Source of the DNA: Duganella sp. Root1480D1
GTDB taxonomy: Bacteria; Pseudomonadota; Gammaproteobacteria; Burkholderiales; Burkholderiaceae_D
Direction of reading: 5' to 3'
DNA: 64,000 bases
Assembly: GCF_001427305.1 (NCBI RefSeq)
Contig: NZ_LMFZ01000006.1
Span: 62,001 to 126,000 of the forward strand
The position numbers and the translations under genes are program-made. Positions 40,255 through 48,959 of the stretch are shown one piece after another. The notes below the pieces were generated by a model, which ran no database searches, was not told where the DNA came from, and worked only from the letters and a program-made list of their open reading frames with translations. Positions within the stretch are counted from its first letter, which is position 1; every line of letters begins with the position of its first letter.

Positions 40255-41562
40255 TTAGTGGTCCAGCAGGGCGTTGATCGGCTCCAGGTCTTCTTCCCTG
40301 AGCGAACCAGCCGCCGACTTCAGGCGCAAGCCATTCATGATGGTGTCGTAACGCGCCTTCGACAGGTCTTTCTGCGTGGTGTACAACTGGCGCTGTGCAT
40401 TCAGCACGTCGATGTTGATACGCACGCCCACCTGGTAACCCAGCTTGTTCGACTCCAGTGCGGACTTGGACGACACTTCCGCCGCTTCCAGTGCCTTGAC
40501 CTGGGCCAGGCCACTGTTCACGCCGAGGAAAGCCTGGCGCGCGGTCTGTGCCGCCTGGCGGCGCGAAGCTTCCAGGTCGTTGCGGGCCTTGTCTTCCAGG
40601 GCGATCGATTCGCGCACCTTGCTGGTCACGGCGAAGCCGTTGAAGATCGGGATGCTCCAGGTCACGCCGATGGCGTTGTTGTTGGCCAGCGAAGCGCCGC
40701 TCACCGAATTGCGGGTCTTCTGCGCCACCAGGTCCAGCGTCGGCATGTGGCCTGCACGCTGCTTGCTGATTTCACGCTTGGCGATTTCCACATTCAGCTT
40801 GGCGCCGGTCACGCCGTAGTTCTGTTCTTCTGCCGCCGACACCCACGGCTCCAGCGTTGCCGGCTGCGGGCTGGCGACAGTCACGCCGGTGCGCAGCGGT
40901 GCCAGTGCACCAGGCGCCTGGCCGATGATCTGCTGCAGTGCGGTACGCTTCACTTCCAGATCGTTCTGGGCCGCGAATTCCTGCGCCACCACCAGGTCGT
41001 ATGCTGCTTGCGCTTCGTGCGTGTCGGTGATGGTCTGGGTGCCCACTTCGAAATTGCGCTTGGCAGATGCCAGCTGCTCGGTGGTGGCCGCCTTCTGCGC
41101 CTGGGTCGCGGTCAGGTTGTCCTGTGCGGTCAGCACGTCGAAGTAGGCCTGCGACACGCGCAGGATCACGTCTTGCTGCGCTTGCGCAAACACGGCTTCC
41201 GCTGCGGCGGTGGACAGCTTGCCCTGCTGGTAGTTTTCCCAGTTGGCCCAGCGGAACAGGGGCTGGGTCAATTGCAGCTGCATCGTGTGGCTGTAGTTAT
41301 CCGTGTCGCCAGAGAGGCCTTTGATGCGGTCAGTCTGGTCGCCGCTGTTTTTCAAGGCAGTGCCACTGAGGCCGACAGTTGGAAGCAATTGCGAACGTCC
41401 CTGCGCCGTGCGTTCCTGGCCAGCTGCCAGCGCGGCACGGGCGCTGGCGTAAGTGGCGTCGTTGGCGAGCGCCTGTTTGTACACCTGGACCAGGTCGGCC
41501 GCCTGTGCATTCAGCGAGAACAGGGCGCTGGATACCAGCACGGCGAGGAGGGGTTTCTGCAT
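40255..41562 (-). CDS. tolC: TolC-family outer-membrane channel protein
   Basis: A 435-residue outer-membrane efflux protein with signal peptide (MQKPLLAVLVSSALFSLNAQA) and two homologous halves of long alpha-helices and short barrel strands, the TolC pattern (DLVQVYKQALANDATYASARAALAAGQ, YRVGTQTITDTHEAQ-like turn, LGYQVGVRINIDVLNAQRQLYTTQKDLSKARYD). It is the exit duct for type I secretion and RND/MFS pumps. GGAG lies six bases before the ATG at 41562; upstream in-frame ATGs would overlap that site. Follows rhodanese and pcm genes, the usual order in this group. Confidence 0.94.
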   Translation of the reverse strand: MQKPLLAVLVSSALFSLNAQAADLVQVYKQALANDATYASARAALAAGQERTAQGRSQLLPTVGLSGTALKNSGDQTDRIKGLSGDTDNYSHTMQLQLTQPLFRWANWENYQQGKLSTAAAEAVFAQAQQDVILRVSQAYFDVLTAQDNLTATQAQKAATTEQLASAKRNFEVGTQTITDTHEAQAAYDLVVAQEFAAQNDLEVKRTALQQIIGQAPGALAPLRTGVTVASPQPATLEPWVSAAEEQNYGVTGAKLNVEIAKREISKQRAGHMPTLDLVAQKTRNSVSGASLANNNAIGVTWSIPIFNGFAVTSKVRESIALEDKARNDLEASRRQAAQTARQAFLGVNSGLAQVKALEAAEVSSKSALESNKLGYQVGVRINIDVLNAQRQLYTTQKDLSKARYDTIMNGLRLKSAAGSLREEDLEPINALLDH

Positions 41563-41605
41563 TTGCATCTCCGTTGGAGTCGTCAAAAAGGATTAGTTTT
41601 CGTGC

Positions 41606-41929
41606 CTAATACTGCGGCATTGAGCTGTCTACCTGCACAGCCCAGGCGTGAATCCCGCCTGTCAGATTGCTTACCTTGCTGAAACCATGATGCTCGAGGA
41701 ATGCTGCCACGTTGAGGCTGCGCGCCCCGTGGTGGCAGATGCAGACGATTTCTGCATCCTCGTCGAGATCGTCGATGCGGGCCGGGATGGTCTGCATCGG
41801 CATCAGGGTCGAGCCTGCGATATGGCAGGTCTCGAATTCCCAGTTCTCGCGCACGTCCAGCAGGAAAGGCTTGCTGCGGCTTTCATCATTCAGCCAGCCA
41901 GCCAGTTCCGGTGCGGTTAAGTGCTGCAT
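41606..41929 (-). CDS. Rhodanese-like sulfurtransferase
   Basis: A 107-residue single-domain rhodanese. The catalytic loop CHHGARS (with Cys as the sulfur carrier), the N-terminal LLDVRENWEFETCHIAGSTLMPM and the C-terminal LTGGIHAWAVQVD are typical. Role could be persulfide transfer or redox sensing. Lies 9 bp after the pcm-like gene and 43 bp before tolC, likely one transcript. Confidence 0.9.
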   Translation of the reverse strand: MQHLTAPELAGWLNDESRSKPFLLDVRENWEFETCHIAGSTLMPMQTIPARIDDLDEDAEIVCICHHGARSLNVAAFLEHHGFSKVSNLTGGIHAWAVQVDSSMPQY

Positions 41930-41938
41930 TGGCGTTCC

Positions 41939-42592
41939 TTAGAAAGTGAACGCCGAAGGTTTCACCGCCAGGTCGAGCGGCTTGACATCGGTCTCAAACA
42001 GTTTGACGGTGTCGTAGCCGTGGTCGCCGGTGCGGGTAATGCGGTGCGCGGACATCACAGGCGAATCGCCGATGATGGCCACGATGCGGCCGCCTACCTT
42101 CACTTGCTGCAGCACTGCTTCCGGCAGTACCGGCAGCGAGCCGGAGAACACGATCACGTCGAACGGCGCGCCGTTGGACCAGCCCTGGGCGCCATTGCCC
42201 AGTTCCACGGTCACATTGGAAATGCCGTTCGCCGCCAGGTTCTTTTCCGCCAGCGCCTTCAGTTCAGGCGCGATTTCGACGGCGGTAACGTGGCGTGCAC
42301 GGTGGGCCAGCAGCGCGGCCAGGTAGCCGGTGCCCGCGCCAACCAGCAGCACGTTTTCATGTTTCTTGATTTGCGCATCTTGTGCCATGCGCGCTTCCAG
42401 CTTCGGGGTCAGCATTTGCTCGCCACCCGCCAGCGGAATGAAAGTGTCGACAAAAGCCAGGTTCTTGTAGGCTTCTGGCACGAAATTCTCGCGTTTTACG
42501 ACCAGCAAGAGATCGAGGATGTCCGTATCCAGCACATCCCAAGGGCGGATTTGCTGTTCGATCATATTGAAACGGGCTTGTTCGATATTCAT
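41939..42592 (-). CDS. pcm: Protein-L-isoaspartate O-methyltransferase family
   Basis: A 217-residue class I SAM methyltransferase of the PIMT family: MIEQQIRPWDVLD N-terminus, ENFVPEAYKNLAFVDTFIPLAGGEQMLTPKLEARM substrate region, SAM loop VLLVGAGTGYLAALLA and VTAVEIAPELKALAEKNL. The family repairs isoaspartyl residues, though this clade upstream of tolC is divergent and may methylate another target. ATG 42592 is preferred; twelve extra upstream codons are open. Confidence 0.88.
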   Translation of the reverse strand: MNIEQARFNMIEQQIRPWDVLDTDILDLLLVVKRENFVPEAYKNLAFVDTFIPLAGGEQMLTPKLEARMAQDAQIKKHENVLLVGAGTGYLAALLAHRARHVTAVEIAPELKALAEKNLAANGISNVTVELGNGAQGWSNGAPFDVIVFSGSLPVLPEAVLQQVKVGGRIVAIIGDSPVMSAHRITRTGDHGYDTVKLFETDVKPLDLAVKPSAFTF

Positions 42593-42735
42593 CTTTGTTG
42601 ACTCGGTGAGGGATAAATAATCCGTCATTTTATCGTTTGTCTGGTCAGGTGGGCATATTAACGATTAAGACAACGGATCGCGGGAAATTGCGACAGTCTG
42701 CAGTTTTGGGGGGGTGAACGACCAAAATCGGCAAT

Positions 42736-43386
42736 TTAAGCTGGTTTTTTCGGGGCCAGCCCCTGCTGCACCAGGCCAAGGAAGGTGTCCATGAAAGCGT
42801 CGGCGTCGACGCCCTCGTGAGTCTCGCAGGGGAAGAAGCTGTGCTTCCACATCATCAGGGTCAGCACCGGGGCGATCAGGACGTTGGTCATCATCACCGG
42901 GTCGAGCGGGCGGAATTCGCCGCGCTCCACGCCACGCTCCAGGATGCGGGTCAGCAAGGCGCTGCCGCGCTCGATGACTTCTTCATTATAGAACTGGGCA
43001 AGTTCGGGGAAATTGCCGGATTCGGCCATCATCAGCTTGGTCAGGCCGGCGGCCTTGGTGGCGCCGACCTTGGTCCACCAGGTGCGCAGCATCTGGCGCA
43101 GCAGCTCGTCGCTGGGCATGCCCTGGGCGGCGGCGGCATCGCTTTCGGCCTGGCCGATGGTCTGCACAATGGTCTCGCGCACTACGGCCTTGAACAGTTC
43201 CTGCTTGTTTTCGAAATACAGGTAGAGCGTGCCCTTGGAGACGCCGGCGGCGCGCGCCACGTCTTCCAGGCGGGTGGCGGCAAATCCACGATCGACGAAC
43301 AGTTCCAGCGCAGCCGCCAGCAATTCCTGCGGACGCGCGTCCTTGCGTCGCTCCCAGCGGGGCTTGGTATCAGTCGGGGCTTGCAT
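42736..43386 (-). CDS. TetR-family transcriptional regulator
   Basis: A 216-residue TetR repressor: HTH in ELLAAALELFVDRGFAATRLEDVARAAGVSKGTLYLYFENKQELFKAVV, then a helical ligand domain with Met-rich pocket (MMTNVLIAPVLTLMMWKHSFF). Efflux-linked TetR proteins of this look often sit near tolC and pump genes, but the pump is not adjacent. A pseudo-palindrome in its own promoter (43408-43425) suggests autoregulation. Confidence 0.92.
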   Translation of the reverse strand: MQAPTDTKPRWERRKDARPQELLAAALELFVDRGFAATRLEDVARAAGVSKGTLYLYFENKQELFKAVVRETIVQTIGQAESDAAAAQGMPSDELLRQMLRTWWTKVGATKAAGLTKLMMAESGNFPELAQFYNEEVIERGSALLTRILERGVERGEFRPLDPVMMTNVLIAPVLTLMMWKHSFFPCETHEGVDADAFMDTFLGLVQQGLAPKKPA

Positions 43387-43407
43387 ACTTAAAGTTGATT
43401 CCGGGTA

Positions 43408-43425
43408 ACTTACTTATGAGTCAGT
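43408..43425. promoter_or_regulatory. Candidate TetR autoregulatory operator
   Basis: ACTTACTTATGAGTCAGT is symmetrical at 14 of 18 positions with the ACTnACT...AGTnAGT layout of many TetR-family operators. It lies 22 bp upstream of the tetR start codon. Confidence 0.55.
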
Positions 43426-43451
43426 TATATTAGTTCCCCGTCCTCTGGACG

Positions 43452-44444
43452 TCAAGTTCCAGGCCTTTTGGCCACCGCGTAGACCGCCTGCACCACCATC
43501 GCCATCCGCTGGTAATCGATCTTTTCGAACGTATCGCCGGCCCGGTGATAGTTCGGATTGCGCATGAATGCCGTGTCGGTCACCATCAGCGCCGGATAAC
43601 CCTGCGCCCAATAACTGCGGTGATCGGAAAAATCGACGCCTTGCACAAAGCTGGGCGCGTTGAGCGAGTAGACCGGCAACTGCGACGCGCCCGACATAAC
43701 GCCCTTCACTGAACGGCTAAGGCCAAAGTCGCCGAACTGCCCCACCAGTGCGATGAAATTGCCGCGATCAGGATAAGCAAGTTTCATCGCAGCCAGCGGG
43801 TAGGCCTGGCTGCCAGGACGATCGGTAAAGTAGCCGATCATCTCCAGTGACAGCATCATCTCCACGTCACGTCCCGCCGCTTTCAGTGCGCTCGCATGCC
43901 ATACGCTGCCCATGTGAGGGGAGCGAAAGTGCGGAGGCTCTTCCAGGGTATATGCCACCAGTTCAACCGGGCGCGTTGGTCCGGCCCGTCCCAGCAGATG
44001 CGCCAATTCCAGCAAGCCCGCAATGCCGCTGGCATTGTCGTCGGCTCCGCGTGTTGCACCGTGGCTGTCGTAATGGGCGCCAATCACGAGCAGGCGCCCG
44101 CTCTCGGGGCCGAAGCGCGCGACGACATTCTTGTAGTGCTCAGCTTCGACCACCACATCCTGCATCGATACCTGCGCACCAGCTTCCTTGAATTGCTCTG
44201 CGATGTACGCCGCCGTGCGTTCCAGTTTTGGGCGCTGCTCGAATGAGCGCGGATAAAAATCGATGGACAGCTTTTTCACGTGCGCTTCGAGCCTGGCGGG
44301 ATCGACCGCTGGCGGCGTCGATGGCACTGCCGTCACCAAAGGCTGGCAGACCAACGCAGCCAACGCGAGCATCCCCGCACCGATAACAAGCAAAGCAGCA
44401 AGCAAGCGGCGATGCTTGCGCGTAGCAGACTGCGAAAAATCCAT
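43452..44444 (-). CDS. M28-family zinc aminopeptidase, membrane-anchored
   Basis: A 330-residue M28 peptidase with an N-terminal membrane anchor (LLAALLVIGAGMLALAALVC). The binuclear zinc site is visible: GAHYDSHG (His, Asp), ADDNASG (bridging Asp), TLEEPP (catalytic Glu) and SDHRSYW...NPNYHRAGDT (final His). Predicted to trim peptides in the periplasm. The ATG at 44444 has AGGA eight bases upstream; ATG at 44450 and earlier starts are possible. Confidence 0.85.
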   Translation of the reverse strand: MDFSQSATRKHRRLLAALLVIGAGMLALAALVCQPLVTAVPSTPPAVDPARLEAHVKKLSIDFYPRSFEQRPKLERTAAYIAEQFKEAGAQVSMQDVVVEAEHYKNVVARFGPESGRLLVIGAHYDSHGATRGADDNASGIAGLLELAHLLGRAGPTRPVELVAYTLEEPPHFRSPHMGSVWHASALKAAGRDVEMMLSLEMIGYFTDRPGSQAYPLAAMKLAYPDRGNFIALVGQFGDFGLSRSVKGVMSGASQLPVYSLNAPSFVQGVDFSDHRSYWAQGYPALMVTDTAFMRNPNYHRAGDTFEKIDYQRMAMVVQAVYAVAKRPGT

Positions 44445-44567
44445 TCCCATATTCCTGTCATCAAATTTCATAAGAGGATTCTGAACGCAATAGGAGAATT
44501 CGCACAACCTTTTCGCTTGCAACCATTCCACGTACAAGTACTAGCCCGGGTGGGCTATGGTGGTTGC

Positions 44568-44653
44568 GATCCTGTTTTGTCACCATACCCTCGAATTCAA
44601 AAAAACGATGTCGCGACCAGTTCGCGGCCGGTGACTACAAACCAAACAGGATC
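44568..44653 (+). promoter_or_regulatory. Leader hairpin that can mask the Shine-Dalgarno
   Basis: GATCCTGTTTTGTCACC (44568-44584) is complementary to GGTGAC (44630-44635) and to AAACAGGATC (44644-44653), with an 8-nt bulge. The right arm contains AGGA (44648-44651), the ribosome binding site of the gene at 44659. An upstream TAGCCC-GGGT-GGGCTA inverted repeat (44542-44557) precedes it. A regulated leader is inferred; the transcript start is unknown. Confidence 0.5.
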
Positions 44654-44658
44654 AACAC

Positions 44659-45525
44659 ATGAAACTCCAACATACCGCCATCGCACTCGCCTTGCTCGCA
44701 GCATCCCTGCAGGTACATGCACATGAAGACGACGAAGCTCCAGTCAAATACAAGCCAGGCATGCGCTACGGCGACAGCGCTTCGATGGGCAACGGCCGCT
44801 TCACTGCCTACACCAAGATCAGCCCTAAAGGTAAGCCGGAAGCAATCGGCGTCGAATTCCACGAATCGACCCTGCAGAACCTGCCGCACCATCCGCTCAA
44901 CGACGGCAAGACCTGCCTGGACCTGAACAACGACGACAAGATCGACGACCATGACGAATGCGTGGGCGGCCACTCGCGCACCCTGTACTTCGACCCGAAT
45001 CCAAGCCAGCTCAAAAGCATTACCATCAACTGGGAAGCACACGGCCACGTGCCGGACCAGGTGTATGACCGTCCGCACTTCGACTTCCACTTCTACACCA
45101 TCGCCGACACCGAACGCCTGGCCATCATCACCGGCACCTGCCCTGGCCTGGTCAACTGCGCCATCGCGGACAAGGCCAAGGTTCCGGTAGCAGCGCAGTA
45201 CGTGCATCCGGACATGTTCAACACCAACCTGGTGTACGCGCACATGGGCAACCACTACGCCGATGCCACCGCACCTGAATTCAACGGCGGCACGTTCACC
45301 AACACCTTCATCCTCGGCACCTTCGACGGCCGCATCACGTTCTACGAGCCGATGATGAGCAAGGACTACCTCGACTCCAAGCCAAACGATTGCGAACCGG
45401 TCAAGCAGCCGGCCGCCGTGCAAACCGATGGCTGGTATCCGACCCAGTATTGCACCCGCTACAACGAGAACAACAAGACCTACCGCGTCTCGTTCGAAGC
45501 ATTCACTTACCGCAAAGCCAGCTGA
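44659..45525 (+). CDS. Exported protein, possibly DUF5602/TTHB210-like
   Basis: A 288-residue secreted protein with signal peptide MKLQHTAIALALLAASLQVHA. Notable are an EF-hand-like loop DLNNDDKIDDHDE (about 92-104), a His-rich core HFDFHFYTIAD (about 140-150) that could bind metal, and paired Cys residues in GTCPGLVNCA. The HxDxHFY pattern recalls the DUF5602/TTHB210-like group; I am not certain. It opens the five-gene operon and its Shine-Dalgarno lies in a leader hairpin. Role in the pathway is unknown; a periplasmic binding or modifying protein is possible. Confidence 0.7.
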   Translation: MKLQHTAIALALLAASLQVHAHEDDEAPVKYKPGMRYGDSASMGNGRFTAYTKISPKGKPEAIGVEFHESTLQNLPHHPLNDGKTCLDLNNDDKIDDHDECVGGHSRTLYFDPNPSQLKSITINWEAHGHVPDQVYDRPHFDFHFYTIADTERLAIITGTCPGLVNCAIADKAKVPVAAQYVHPDMFNTNLVYAHMGNHYADATAPEFNGGTFTNTFILGTFDGRITFYEPMMSKDYLDSKPNDCEPVKQPAAVQTDGWYPTQYCTRYNENNKTYRVSFEAFTYRKAS

Positions 45526-45561
45526 ATCATGCTCGCTATTTTCACTTATTGAGGAATCACC

Positions 45562-46875
45562 ATGGAACAGTTTGACGTCATCGTCGTGGGCGGCAGCGTG
45601 TCCGGCGCGCCCACCGCCACCTGGCTGGCACGCAAGGGCCATAAAGTACTGATGGTCGAGCGCGACACCTTCCCGCGCGACACCAACTCCACCCACTTCA
45701 TCTGGCCGCGCGGCATGTCCTACCTGAACCGCCTGGGCGTGGCCGGCAAGGTGCTGGAGCAGACTCCAAGCTTCAAGCAACTGGAAGTCTCCATCGAAGG
45801 CATCAGCCTGCACGGTGGCGTACCGGTGCAGGCGGTCAAGGACCGTTTCATCAAGCTGCATGGCGACGATCACGGCGTGGTCGACTACTACTCCGGCCCG
45901 CGCCGCTTCTACCTGGACAAGGTGCTGATGGATGAAGCGCGTGCTTCCGGCGTCGACGTGCGCGAAGCCACCACCGTGCAATCGCTGATCATCGAAGAAG
46001 GCCGGGTGGTCGGTGTGCGCGGCAGCGGCCCGGATGGCGTGCTGCTGGCGGCACGTGCCCGCGTGGTGGTCGGCGCCGATGGCCGCATGTCGCAATTCGC
46101 CGGCATGGTCGGCGCCGAGAAAACCGTGGTGCGCGAGAAGTCGACCTTCGCCTACTACGGCTACTTCAGCGGCATCGACAAGCCGGAACTGTGCATCCAC
46201 AAGCGCGGCCGCTTCGGCACCGCCATCTTCCCGACCATGGAAGACCGCCACCTGGTGCTGGTGTACGGTCCGACCGCCTGGTGGAGCGACTTCAGCAAGG
46301 ATCCGGAAGCGAACTTCCATAAGACCTATGGCTACGTGGCGCCGGAAGTGGCCGCCATCGTCGCCAAAGGCAAGCGCGTGGAAGAATTCAAGGCCATGGG
46401 CCGCATGGTGGCCTATCACCGCCAGACCTACGGCAACGGCTGGGTGCTGGTGGGCGACGCCTGCAGCTTCAAGGACCAGTGGACCGCGATGGGCATCACC
46501 CACTCGCTGCGCGACGCCGAGCTGGTATCGGGTTTCCTGGACCGCGTGCTGAAGAACGAAGCTTCGTTCGAACAGGCGATGGCCGAATACCACGAAATGC
46601 GCCTGGCCGACTACGAAGACTACTGGAGCTTCGTGTGCGACGGCGCCGAGTGCAACCCGTACACCCGCGAGCACCTGGAATTCTTCCATGCGATCCAGGG
46701 CGACCAGTCCAAGGTCGACCACTTCATGGGCCAGGTCGGCGACACCATCCCGTTCTCGACTGCGATCGCGCTCGATGGCGAAGCCCGCCCGGTTCCGGAC
46801 TACATCAAGAACTACGACCCTGAGGCGCTGAACTATTTCGCCAACCTCTACGAAGAAGTGAAAGCCGCAGCCTGA
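45562..46875 (+). CDS. FAD-dependent oxidoreductase/monooxygenase
   Basis: A 437-residue flavoprotein of the aromatic-hydroxylase/geranylgeranyl reductase superfamily. FAD motif VVGGSVSGAPTATWLARKGH (9-28), a substrate loop NSTHFIWPRGMSYLNRLGV, VVVGADGRMSQFAG (DG motif) and GWVLVGDACSFKDQWTAMGI (GD motif, about 290-309). The last motif fits the branch whose members hydroxylate or epoxidise small molecules. AGGAATC precedes the ATG. Second gene of the operon, 36 bp after the secreted protein gene. Substrate unknown. Confidence 0.85.
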   Translation: MEQFDVIVVGGSVSGAPTATWLARKGHKVLMVERDTFPRDTNSTHFIWPRGMSYLNRLGVAGKVLEQTPSFKQLEVSIEGISLHGGVPVQAVKDRFIKLHGDDHGVVDYYSGPRRFYLDKVLMDEARASGVDVREATTVQSLIIEEGRVVGVRGSGPDGVLLAARARVVVGADGRMSQFAGMVGAEKTVVREKSTFAYYGYFSGIDKPELCIHKRGRFGTAIFPTMEDRHLVLVYGPTAWWSDFSKDPEANFHKTYGYVAPEVAAIVAKGKRVEEFKAMGRMVAYHRQTYGNGWVLVGDACSFKDQWTAMGITHSLRDAELVSGFLDRVLKNEASFEQAMAEYHEMRLADYEDYWSFVCDGAECNPYTREHLEFFHAIQGDQSKVDHFMGQVGDTIPFSTAIALDGEARPVPDYIKNYDPEALNYFANLYEEVKAAA

Positions 46876-46895
46876 GTCGTTAATTCCCTCCTGTC

Positions 46896-46916
46896 GCGCC
46901 GGCCCCGCGCCGGCGC
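46896..46916 (+). terminator. Hairpin between FAD oxidoreductase and kinase genes
   Basis: GCGCCGG (46896-46902) pairs with CCGGCGC (46910-46916) around a 7-nt loop in the 73-bp gap. No T-run follows, so it is more likely an attenuator or mRNA-processing/stabilising element than a full terminator. Confidence 0.5.
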
Positions 46917-46948
46917 ACATCTGTTGTTCCCACCCAAAGGAAACCATC

Positions 46949-47851
46949 ATGCAAGCGACATCCATTGGCGTTGACGCAGCATCCGCATTGCGTCTCAAAG
47001 CGCCCGGCACCTGCGGTGAATTGATGCAAGGCGCCATCGACGAACAGGACTTCCTGGTCAACTGCCCGGTCAACCTGTTCTCCTATGCCACCGTCGAAGA
47101 ACACGACGACGGCCTGCACCTGTCGGACCTGAACCGCTTCACCAAGATCCGCGACACCATTTCGCTGGCCGCGCACGAATACGCTTTCCGCCTTGGCCAC
47201 AAGATCGCCATCTACAGCGACATCCCGCGCGGCAAAGGCATGGCGTCCAGTTCGGCCGACATCACGGCCGCGCTGGAAGCGGTGTTCCGCAGCGCCGAAG
47301 TACGCCTGGACGCGCAACTGTTCGCGCGCCTGGTGACCGAAATCGAACCGTCCGACTGCGTGCACTTCCCCGGCATCGCGGAAGTCAACCACCTGACCGG
47401 CCGCCTGATCGACTCGATGCCGGCGCCAGCCGACCTCAATGTGCTGGTCGTGGACTGCGGCGGCGAGATCGACACCATCGGCTTCGACCGCAAGAAGGCG
47501 CGCGCCATCTACCGCCAGAACCAGCCTTACCTGAAAGACGCGCTGGCCAAGCTGAAACGCGGCCTGCGCCATGCCGATCCGCTGGCCGTGGCGGAAGCGG
47601 CAACTGCCAGCGCGACGCTGAGCCAGCAAATCCACCTCAAGCCACAGTTCGACGAAATGCTGGCCACCAGCCGCGAGCTGGGTGCGCTGGGCGTCAACTG
47701 CGCCCACAGCGGCACCGTGCTGGGCGTGATGTACCGCGCCAGCGATCGCCTGGGCGACACCCTCAAACAAGACATCGTGCGTCGTTTCGGCAAGAGCGTC
47801 GAAATCGTCGGCGACTTCAAGATTATCAGCGGAGGATGCTATGACTGCTAA
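46949..47851 (+). CDS. GHMP-family kinase, PduX (L-threonine kinase)-like
   Basis: A 300-residue GHMP kinase. The start APGTCGELMQGAIDEQDFLVNCPV is close to the PduX N-terminus; the ATP loop is PRGKGMASSSADI (about 91-103) and NCAHSGTVLGVM (about 250-261) is the third GHMP motif. PduX phosphorylates L-threonine to O-phosphothreonine for the aminopropanol linker of cobalamin. Here no cobalamin synthesis gene is adjacent, so another hydroxy-amino acid or use is possible. AGG in AAAGGAAACC precedes the ATG; it overlaps the next gene by 11 bp. Confidence 0.82.
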   Translation: MQATSIGVDAASALRLKAPGTCGELMQGAIDEQDFLVNCPVNLFSYATVEEHDDGLHLSDLNRFTKIRDTISLAAHEYAFRLGHKIAIYSDIPRGKGMASSSADITAALEAVFRSAEVRLDAQLFARLVTEIEPSDCVHFPGIAEVNHLTGRLIDSMPAPADLNVLVVDCGGEIDTIGFDRKKARAIYRQNQPYLKDALAKLKRGLRHADPLAVAEAATASATLSQQIHLKPQFDEMLATSRELGALGVNCAHSGTVLGVMYRASDRLGDTLKQDIVRRFGKSVEIVGDFKIISGGCYDC

Positions 47852-48959
47852 CAACCTGGATATTTTCCAGACCCGTTTCCACAACCCGTCCATTTTCGCG
47901 ATCCGTTCGCGCACCAAGTACCAGGGCAAGCTGACCGACTTCTGCGTGCCGGCCAATTCGTATTTCCCGCCACCGCAGATGCTGGACCTGATCGCGCAGA
48001 ACATGGGCGATATCCTCAAGTACTACCCGGACTATTCGCCGGTGTACCAGGAAGCGATTGCCGGCCTGGTCGGCACCCCGGCCGAGAACATCGTGGTGGC
48101 AAACGGCATCACGGAAATCATCACGATCCTGTGTCGCGACAGCGGCGGTCCGATCCTGACCTCGGTGCCTACCTTTGGCCGCTGGACCGACTTGCCGCCT
48201 GAATTCAACATCCCGGTCCACTTCGTGCACCGCGACCGCGCCCGCGACTTCGTGATCGGCGCCGACGACGTGATCGCCCGCGCGCGCGAAACCGGCGCCA
48301 AGACTGTCGTCATCTGCAATCCGAACAACCCGACCGGCGCATGGTTCAGCAGCGACGATATCCGCAAGATGGCATGCGAGCTGTCCGACATCGACGCCCT
48401 GATCATCGACGAATCGTTCATCGAATTCTCCGGCCTGGAAAGCGCGGAAGCGCTGGCGATGGAGTCGCCCAACGTGATCGTGGTGAAGAGCATGGGCAAG
48501 TCGCTCGGCTGGCACGGCATTCGCCTGGGCTACGCGGTGGCCAATACGCGCGCTGCCGCCGCCCTGCGCGCCAAAGTCCCGTACTGGAACGTGAACGGCC
48601 TGGCCGGCTTCGTGCTGAAGAACATCGGCCAGTTCAAGGACATCTATGCGCAGAGCTTCGTCAAGGTCGCCGAAGACCGTGAATACATGTACCGCCAATT
48701 GCAAACGGTGCCGGGCCTGAAGACTTATCCATCCAAGGGCAACTTCCTGTTCAGCGAACTGCCGGAAGGCGTGTCGGGCAAGCAGGTGCGCGATATCCTG
48801 CTCGATCAGTATGGCCTGGTGATCCGCGAATGCAGCAACAAGGCCGGATCGACCGAGCAATACCTGCGCAGCGTGGTGCGCGTGCGGGCAGACGCCGACA
48901 AGCTGGTGGCCGCGCTGACCGAAGTGCTGGCGGCCTACGCGCCGGCCGAGGCGGCGTGA
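47841..48959 (+). CDS. PLP-dependent aminotransferase/decarboxylase, CobD/HisC-like
   Basis: A 372-residue fold-type I PLP enzyme. VANGITEIITIL (phosphate loop), CNPNNPTGAWFS (about 159-170), IIDESFIEF (Asp to pyridine N) and the Schiff-base Lys220 in KSMGKSLGWHGIRLGY are clear, and the whole resembles CobD threonine-phosphate decarboxylase and its relative HisC. With the preceding kinase it could turn O-phosphothreonine into 1-amino-2-propanol phosphate, or transaminate another phosphorylated substrate. GGAGG inside the kinase gene gives its ribosome site; its stop overlaps the next start (TGATG). Confidence 0.83.
   Translation: MTANNLDIFQTRFHNPSIFAIRSRTKYQGKLTDFCVPANSYFPPPQMLDLIAQNMGDILKYYPDYSPVYQEAIAGLVGTPAENIVVANGITEIITILCRDSGGPILTSVPTFGRWTDLPPEFNIPVHFVHRDRARDFVIGADDVIARARETGAKTVVICNPNNPTGAWFSSDDIRKMACELSDIDALIIDESFIEFSGLESAEALAMESPNVIVVKSMGKSLGWHGIRLGYAVANTRAAAALRAKVPYWNVNGLAGFVLKNIGQFKDIYAQSFVKVAEDREYMYRQLQTVPGLKTYPSKGNFLFSELPEGVSGKQVRDILLDQYGLVIRECSNKAGSTEQYLRSVVRVRADADKLVAALTEVLAAYAPAEAA

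Noticed and set aside
44635-47073. 812-codon minus-strand frame under the FAD oxidoreductase operon
   Set aside because: Low-complexity His/Val/Ala/Arg composition without domain motifs, opposite two clearly coding genes.
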